Shown here piece after piece: positions 1 through 3,520 of a stretch of DNA of 5,580 nucleotides; within the stretch, counting starts at the first letter, position 1; every line of letters begins with the position of its first letter. The stretch is from CAZUZD01 sp964624465. Lineage in GTDB: Bacteria; Planctomycetota; Planctomycetia; Isosphaerales; Isosphaeraceae. The notes beneath the pieces are model-generated. The model ran no database searches, was not told the origin of the DNA, and saw only the letters and a list, made by a program, of their open reading frames with translations. The stretch spans positions 1 to 5,580 of the forward strand of contig CAZUZD010000381.1 in NCBI GenBank assembly GCA_964624465.1, read 5' to 3'. The translations under genes were made by a program, and so were the position numbers.

Positions 1-145
1 GGCCGGGGGTGCCCTGGGCCCACGACGGGGCCGGGGGAATCAGGCCGCAGACGCCGGCCAGCAGCAGGCCGAGCGTGGGGGCCGTCGCCCGCGACGGCGA
101 GGGCCGCCGCGGGGGCGTTCGGGGGATGGTCAGTCGCCGGATCAT
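1..145 (-). CDS. Start of a secreted protein of unknown function (signal peptide only, cut by window edge)
   Basis: Reading the minus strand from the ATG at 145-143 gives 48 open codons that run off the left edge. The translation begins MIRRLTIPRTPPRRPSPSRA, then has a hydrophobic stretch at about residues 25-36 (LGLLLAGVCGLI) and a segment ending PSWA before QGTPG. This is a Sec signal peptide: a basic, arginine-rich n-region, a Leu/Val-rich h-region, and a plausible signal peptidase I site (S-W-A before Q) at about residues 43/44. The long n-region is notable. The start is well supported because a purine-rich Shine-Dalgarno stretch lies just upstream on the same strand. The mature protein lies outside the window, so its function cannot be named. 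It is probably exported across the cytoplasmic membrane. It is divergent from the gene at 544. Confidence 0.72.
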   Translation of the reverse strand, partial: MIRRLTIPRTPPRRPSPSRATAPTLGLLLAGVCGLIPPAPSWAQGTPG

Positions 146-152
146 GGAAACG

Positions 153-163
153 CTCCCCTCCCT
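153..163 (-). promoter_or_regulatory. Ribosome binding site of the left-edge secreted gene
   Basis: On the minus strand this reads AGGGAGGGGAG. Its last GGAG ends 7 nt before the ATG at 145. It is the strongest Shine-Dalgarno-like purine run in the window and fixes the start of the truncated secreted gene. Confidence 0.6.
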
Positions 164-242
164 GGGAACGGCTCCGATCGACGCGACGCCACGGGGCGAC
201 GGCCTCGGGATCGGTTCGGTGAAGCGTCAGGGCAGACGCGAT

Positions 243-266
243 TCGGTCAGTCAATCGGTCGGTCGG
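243..266. repeat. Tetranucleotide tandem repeat, six TCRR units
   Basis: The bases read as six consecutive tetramers: TCGG, TCAG, TCAA, TCGG, TCGG, TCGG. Four units are identical and two differ by G-to-A changes at the last one or two positions. Read on the minus strand, the tract contains TTGACT (positions 254-249), which resembles a -35 box for the left-edge gene about 100 bp away, but no good -10 follows at normal spacing. It may be a short microsatellite-like tract in the intergenic spacer; no function is shown. Confidence 0.55.
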
Positions 267-431
267 ACAGGGGCGACCCCCGGCCGGTCGACGGCCCGGG
301 GTTCGCCACCGGCGCGCAGCCCACCAGTCGGCGGCGGGCCTGGCACAGGATGCGCGGTGGTGTATCAGATGCCCCGGGTTCCGCAAAGGGCAATTCGCCG
401 CCGGTCGCCCGGCCGCCGTCTGGGCCGCGCG

Positions 432-454
432 CCCCCGATCGGGTATCTCGGGGG
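432..454. repeat. Small inverted repeat (7-bp arms, 9-nt loop)
   Basis: CCCCCGA at 432-438 is the exact reverse complement of TCGGGGG at 448-454, leaving a 9-nt loop. The overlapping pair CCGATC (435-440) and GATCGG (454-459) gives an alternative pairing. It lies about 90 bp before the start codon at 544 and could fold in that gene's leader RNA. There is no T-tract, so it is not a classical terminator. Stems of this size are common by chance in such GC-rich DNA. Confidence 0.3.
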
Positions 455-530
455 ATCGGCCCGCGGACCCGTCGGCCGGCGCGTCGCGGCGCCCGGCCCC
501 CGACCGGCCCGCCCGCTGCCCCCCCTGGTG

Positions 531-535
531 AAGGA
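531..535 (+). promoter_or_regulatory. Ribosome binding site of the two-domain orphan gene
   Basis: AAGGA is separated by 8 nt from the ATG at 544. This near-ideal Shine-Dalgarno spacing decides the start of this gene. Confidence 0.6.
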
Positions 536-543
536 CGCTGGCC

Positions 544-1524
544 ATGCTCCTGGACCCCGACGACTGCGCCCGGTTCTTCGCGATCCAGAAGTCACTCCTG
601 CCGTTCGTCTTCGGGCGCCTTGACCTCGGGCGCCACGCCCCGGCGCCCCTGCACGTGGCCGACATGACGCCCGCCTGGCGGCACATGGTGCACACGGCGC
701 TGCTCGAACGCCTCGACCTGCTCGACACCTTCGTGGCCGAGAACCCCGACGGCCTCGATGAGCGGTCGCTGGCGGTCGTCGCGAGCTGGCGGCACCTCGT
801 GGCCGGCCAGTTCATCGTCTACCGCACGCTCAAGGCGCACACCGTGTTCCTCACGGTCGCCGAGCCGGTCGACGCCTACGGCGTCCTGGACCTGACCGAG
901 CCGATCGAGCAGGTCCTCGGCCGGCCGCTGCCGTGCTGCGTCGAGACGATCCTGCTGCCGTTCGGCGACCGGATCGTCCACAACGGGGTGCTGGGGGCCT
1001 ACGACCTCGAGACCGGGCCGCATCTGAGGCGGAGCTTCGACCAGAGCTACCGGGACGCGAAGGCCGACCGGGGCGTGATCACCCGCCGCCCCGGGTCGGC
1101 ACCCGCGCCGCCACGGCCCGCCGCCGGTCGCGGGCGGCGCCCGGGGGCGGACGCCGCCGAGGCCGCGTGGCTCGGCCGCTGGCGGATCGACCGCATGTCG
1201 CTCTGGGATCCCACCGCGATCGACGCCGTGGTCGAGGGGTTCCTCGACTTCGAGGCCAACCGGGTCGGCCACTTCGAGTTCGCGTACATCGTCGGGGAGC
1301 TGGATGTCCGCTACGGCGAGCGCGACGGCGTGCCGCTCGCCGAGTTCTGCTGGCTCGGCAGCGATGCGGCCCTGCCGGTGGCGGGTCGCGGCTGGGCGCT
1401 GCGGCGGGGCGACACGATCGAGGGCCAGATCTTCCGGTTCGCCGAGCCCGACTGCGCCTTCCACGCCGTCCGGGTGCCGACCCGGTCCCGACCCCCGTCC
1501 CCGCCCCGGCCGCGCCGACGCTGA
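544..1524 (+). CDS. Uncharacterised two-domain protein
   Basis: This 326-residue protein is of unknown function. It has no signal peptide or membrane segment, so it is probably cytoplasmic. Residues about 5-180 form a first domain with FFAIQKSLL near the start, ENPDGL at 66-71, VFLTV at 101-105, YGVLDLTEPI at 112-121 and LLPFGDRIVHNG at 137-148. I recall the pattern of 'YGVL.L' followed by 'LLPF...I..(D/N)G' from hypothetical proteins in many bacteria, without a known role. Residues about 181-205 are a Pro/Ala/Arg/Gly linker. Residues about 210-311 form a second domain with GRWRIDRMSLWD (211-222), GHFEFAYIVGELD (242-254), EFCWLGSD (267-274) and GRGWA (281-285). This resembles a small protein that I recall existing on its own, also of unknown function. 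The last 15 residues are a basic, proline-rich tail. The start is supported by AAGGA at 531-535. The stop lies 7 bp from the convergent stop of the transporter gene. Confidence 0.8.
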   Translation: MLLDPDDCARFFAIQKSLLPFVFGRLDLGRHAPAPLHVADMTPAWRHMVHTALLERLDLLDTFVAENPDGLDERSLAVVASWRHLVAGQFIVYRTLKAHTVFLTVAEPVDAYGVLDLTEPIEQVLGRPLPCCVETILLPFGDRIVHNGVLGAYDLETGPHLRRSFDQSYRDAKADRGVITRRPGSAPAPPRPAAGRGRRPGADAAEAAWLGRWRIDRMSLWDPTAIDAVVEGFLDFEANRVGHFEFAYIVGELDVRYGERDGVPLAEFCWLGSDAALPVAGRGWALRRGDTIEGQIFRFAEPDCAFHAVRVPTRSRPPSPPRPRRR

Positions 1525-1531
1525 GTCACCC

Positions 1532-2257
1532 TCAGCCGAGCCAGCGGGCGATGCCGAACGCGGCGGCGGCGGCCACGCCGCCGATCAGCGTCGTCTGGGC
1601 GGCGCTGCGGAGCACGGGCACGCCGGTGAACCGCCCCTTGATGGCGCCGAAGACCGCCAGGGCGACCAGGGTCACCGCCACCGAGACCGGCAGCGCCTGG
1701 CGGGCCGTGGGCAGGGCCAGGTAGGCGCTCAGCGGGATCAGGCCGCCCAGGACGTAGGCGGTCGCGATCGTCAGTGCGCTCTTCCAGGCCCGCCCCGGAT
1801 CGGGCCGCTCCAGGCCGAGCTCGAACCGCATCATGAACCGCACCCAGTCGTCGGGCCGCCGCCGCAGCGACTCGACCACCGAGGCGCTCTCCTCGTGGTT
1901 CAGGCCGTACGCCTCGAAGATCTCCCGCACCTCGGCCGCCTCGACCTCGGGCAGCTCGACGATCTCCCGGCGCTCGCGGGTCAGCTCGCTCTGGTAGTGC
2001 TCGGAGTCGGACCGCGCCGCCAGGAACCCGCCCAGGCCCATCGCGATCGCGCCGGCGGCGATCTCGGCCAGGCCGGCCGTCACGATCAGGCGGCTCTCGG
2101 AGATCGCCCCCGTCAGACCGGCCGCCAGCGCGAACGGGACCGTCAGGCCGTCGGACATGCCGATGACCACGTCCCGCACCAGCGCGCCCGAGGTGAAGTG
2201 CTCCTCGCGGTGCGGCGCCCCGGGGTCCAGCGGCGTCTCGTGGAGCGGCGTATGCAT
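1532..2257 (-). CDS. VIT1/CCC1-family iron/manganese transporter
   Basis: This 241-residue membrane protein belongs to the vacuolar iron transporter family, which moves Fe2+ (and often Mn2+) against protons. In bacteria it is expected to sit in the cytoplasmic membrane and export or detoxify metal. Membrane segments are about residues 29-50, 56-82, 158-180, 187-205 and 216-238. TM1 carries GMSDGLTVPFAL with Asp36; TM2 carries GAIAMGLGG with Met73. The long loop between TM2 and TM3 is the metal-binding domain: Glu95, Glu98, Glu106, Glu109, then FMMRFELGLE with Met142, Met143 and Glu146. As I recall the plant EgVIT1 structure (D43, M80, E102, E105, E113, E116, M149, M150, E153), all of these match with a constant offset of 7. 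I chose ATG at 2257 because a GAGG at 2271-2268 precedes it by 10 nt. An in-frame ATG at 2371 would overlap rsmH and add 38 low-complexity residues. The gene lies 52 bp after rsmH on the same strand. Confidence 0.93.
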   Translation of the reverse strand: MHTPLHETPLDPGAPHREEHFTSGALVRDVVIGMSDGLTVPFALAAGLTGAISESRLIVTAGLAEIAAGAIAMGLGGFLAARSDSEHYQSELTRERREIVELPEVEAAEVREIFEAYGLNHEESASVVESLRRRPDDWVRFMMRFELGLERPDPGRAWKSALTIATAYVLGGLIPLSAYLALPTARQALPVSVAVTLVALAVFGAIKGRFTGVPVLRSAAQTTLIGGVAAAAAFGIARWLG

Positions 2258-2309
2258 CGGCCTCGGGCCTCGCGGGTTCGGGGGCAACAGATCCGATTCG
2301 ACCGTCGTT

Positions 2310-3368
2310 TCAGAGGGCCGCGCTGCGGACGGCCGTGCGGAGCTTGGCCGACGTCGAGCGCGGGTTGGCACGCCGCTCCTCGGGCGAGGCGCGGATCACG
2401 TCCCTGGCGATGGCGCTGTAGTGGCCGTCCTGGAGGCCCTGCTTGAAGGCGGCCTTCACGCGGCGGTCCTCGCCCGAGTGGAACGTGAGCACGGCCACCC
2501 GGCCGCCGGGCTTGAGGCACTGCGGCAGGGTGCGGAGGAAGGCGTCGAGGGCGGCCAGCTCATCGTTGACCGCGATCCGAAGCGCCTGGAAGACCCGGCG
2601 CACCGCGTCCTCGGCCGTGGCGCGGGGGGCGCGCCCGTAGGCGGCCCGGATCACGTCGGCCAGGGCGAGCGTCGTCGCCAGGGGGTGCCGGGCCCGGGCG
2701 CGGACGATGGCGGCGGCGACCTCCTCGGCGCGGGGCTCGTCGGCGTGGTCGGTCAGGAGCTTCGCCAGCGCCGTCGGGTGCAGGCTGCCGACCAGGGCCG
2801 AGGCCGGCTCGCCGCGGGTCGGGTCCATCCGCATGTCGAGCGGGCCGTCGTCCTTGAACGTGAACCCCCGCGCCGGGTCGTCGATCTGCATCGACGAGGT
2901 GCCCAGGTCGGCCAGGATCGCGTCGGCCCCGCCGGGCGCCTCGGCCAGCAGCAGGGTGTACAGGCCGGCAAAATTCCGCCGCCGCACCGTCAGCGACTCC
3001 TCGGGGAAGCCCAGCGCGCGCAGGCGGGCCTCGGCGCGAGGGCCCTCGATCGGGTCGACGTCCAGCGCGATCAGCCGGCCGCCGGGCTGCACGGCGGCCA
3101 GCAACTCGCGGGCGTGGCCGCCGTAGCCCAGCGTGCAGTCGACGACGAGCTCGCCCGGCCGCACGTCGAGCGCATCGAGGATCTCGGGCACCAGGATCGG
3201 CCGGTGCGTGCCCGCCGGGGTCTTGCCGCCGGCGGTCACCCGGGCGACCTCGTCGGGGTAGCGGTCCGGCTGATGCTCCTTGTACTTCTCGGCGAAGTGC
3301 CGGGGGTTCTTGCCCGCGTACCGCGGTCGACGGGCGGGCCGGTCTTCGGGGGGACTCGGATCGGTCAT
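2310..3368 (-). CDS. rsmH: 16S rRNA (cytosine(1402)-N(4))-methyltransferase RsmH (MraW)
   Basis: RsmH uses S-adenosylmethionine to methylate N4 of C1402 in the decoding centre of 16S rRNA, in the cytoplasm. The 352 residues show the family signature in order: HRPILVPEIL (55-64), the SAM-binding loop CTLGYGGHA (78-86), the acidic strand end LDVDP (102-106), DLGTSSMQIDDPARGFTF (154-171), GPLDMRMDP (175-183), VFQALRIAVNDEL (259-271), LTFHSGEDRRVK (294-305; usually FHSLEDR), and the C-terminal NPRSTSAKLR (335-344). The protein is about 40 residues longer than the E. coli enzyme. Most of the extra length is an N-terminal extension (about 1-54) with RYAGKNPRHFAEKYKEHQP, while the loop before the NPR motif is shorter than usual. 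I recall this extended form from other bacteria. The usual neighbours mraZ, ftsL and ftsI are absent: downstream is a VIT transporter gene, upstream a divergent DUF255 gene. The start at 3368 has only a GAGG 4 nt upstream, but no better start is seen. Confidence 0.95.
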   Translation of the reverse strand: MTDPSPPEDRPARRPRYAGKNPRHFAEKYKEHQPDRYPDEVARVTAGGKTPAGTHRPILVPEILDALDVRPGELVVDCTLGYGGHARELLAAVQPGGRLIALDVDPIEGPRAEARLRALGFPEESLTVRRRNFAGLYTLLLAEAPGGADAILADLGTSSMQIDDPARGFTFKDDGPLDMRMDPTRGEPASALVGSLHPTALAKLLTDHADEPRAEEVAAAIVRARARHPLATTLALADVIRAAYGRAPRATAEDAVRRVFQALRIAVNDELAALDAFLRTLPQCLKPGGRVAVLTFHSGEDRRVKAAFKQGLQDGHYSAIARDVIRASPEERRANPRSTSAKLRTAVRSAAL

Positions 3369-3404
3369 GCGGCCTCGCGGTCAGGATGGGAAAGGGACGG
3401 CCCC

Positions 3405-3410
3405 ATCGTA
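3405..3410 (-). promoter_or_regulatory. Candidate -10 box for rsmH
   Basis: On the minus strand this reads TACGAT, matching TATAAT at four of six positions, and lies about 37 nt before the rsmH ATG. The hexamer 17 nt further upstream (GGTCGC) is a poor -35, so this is only a candidate. Confidence 0.25.
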
Positions 3411-3465
3411 CCAGCGCGGCGGCGACGGCGACCGCCCCGCGATGGTCGGGGGGCGCGCCCGGGGA

Positions 3466-3471
3466 TACAAT
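3466..3471 (+). promoter_or_regulatory. Candidate -10 box for the DUF255 gene
   Basis: TACAAT matches TATAAT at five of six positions and stands out in GC-rich surroundings. It lies 49 nt before the ATG at 3521, which would leave a leader of about 40 nt. No good -35 hexamer is seen at 16-18 nt upstream. Confidence 0.35.
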
Positions 3472-3520
3472 CGCCCCCCTGACACCAGGATCCTCACCGC
3501 CGGCCCGGGGGCCCGTACCG

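Larger units (their letters stand above)
146..543. other. Non-coding spacer between divergent genes
   Basis: These 398 bp separate the start of the left-edge minus-strand gene from the plus-strand gene at 544. Open frames crossing it have no recognisable domain and only Arg/Pro/Gly-rich composition, as expected by chance at this GC content, so I treat it as non-coding. It must carry the promoters of both flanking genes. Items visible inside are a TCRR tetranucleotide tract at 243-266, a TGGCAC string at 341-346, a TATCAG string at 363-368 that could be a poor -10 for the rightward gene, and a 7-bp inverted repeat at 432-454. None is a strong regulatory call. No tRNA, small ORF with a good ribosome site, or terminator with a T-tract was seen. 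Confidence 0.55.
3369..3520. promoter_or_regulatory. Divergent promoter region between rsmH and the DUF255 gene
   Basis: This 152-bp spacer must hold the promoters of both flanking genes. It is the only place in the window where AT-rich hexamers sit within otherwise very GC-rich DNA. Besides the two -10-like strings listed separately, it contains a GGCGAC direct repeat (3421-3432) and an inverted pair, CGCCCC at 3433-3438 with GGGGCG at 3450-3455, lying between the two candidate -10 boxes. The inverted pair could be an operator, but composition alone could produce it. Confidence 0.4.

Noticed and set aside
9..623. A 204-codon plus-strand open frame across the left spacer
   Set aside because: Its composition is low-complexity Arg/Pro/Gly, it lacks a ribosome site, and it overlaps both the signal-peptide gene on the other strand and the start of the gene at 544.
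592..1464. A 290-codon minus-strand open frame inside the two-domain orphan gene
   Set aside because: The plus-strand frame has a good Shine-Dalgarno and coherent domain motifs. The minus frame is biased in composition (repeated Val/Asp/Arg/Pro strings) and has no recognisable motif.
1525..1531. A possible bidirectional terminator between the convergent genes
   Set aside because: Only 7 bp separate the two stop codons, and no hairpin with a T-tract is seen there or just inside the gene ends.
2258..2371. A longer N-terminus of the VIT protein starting at 2371
   Set aside because: It would overlap the rsmH 3' end by 62 bp and add a Pro/Arg/Ser tail unlike the family. The ATG at 2257 has a GAGG at usable spacing and gives a typical family length.
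1304..2446. A 380-codon plus-strand open frame opposite the VIT gene
   Set aside because: It is antisense to an unmistakable transporter and is dominated by Arg, Gly, Gln and Pro.
2157..3482. A 441-codon plus-strand open frame opposite rsmH
   Set aside because: It is antisense to rsmH, whose full signature is on the minus strand, and it has no independent motif.
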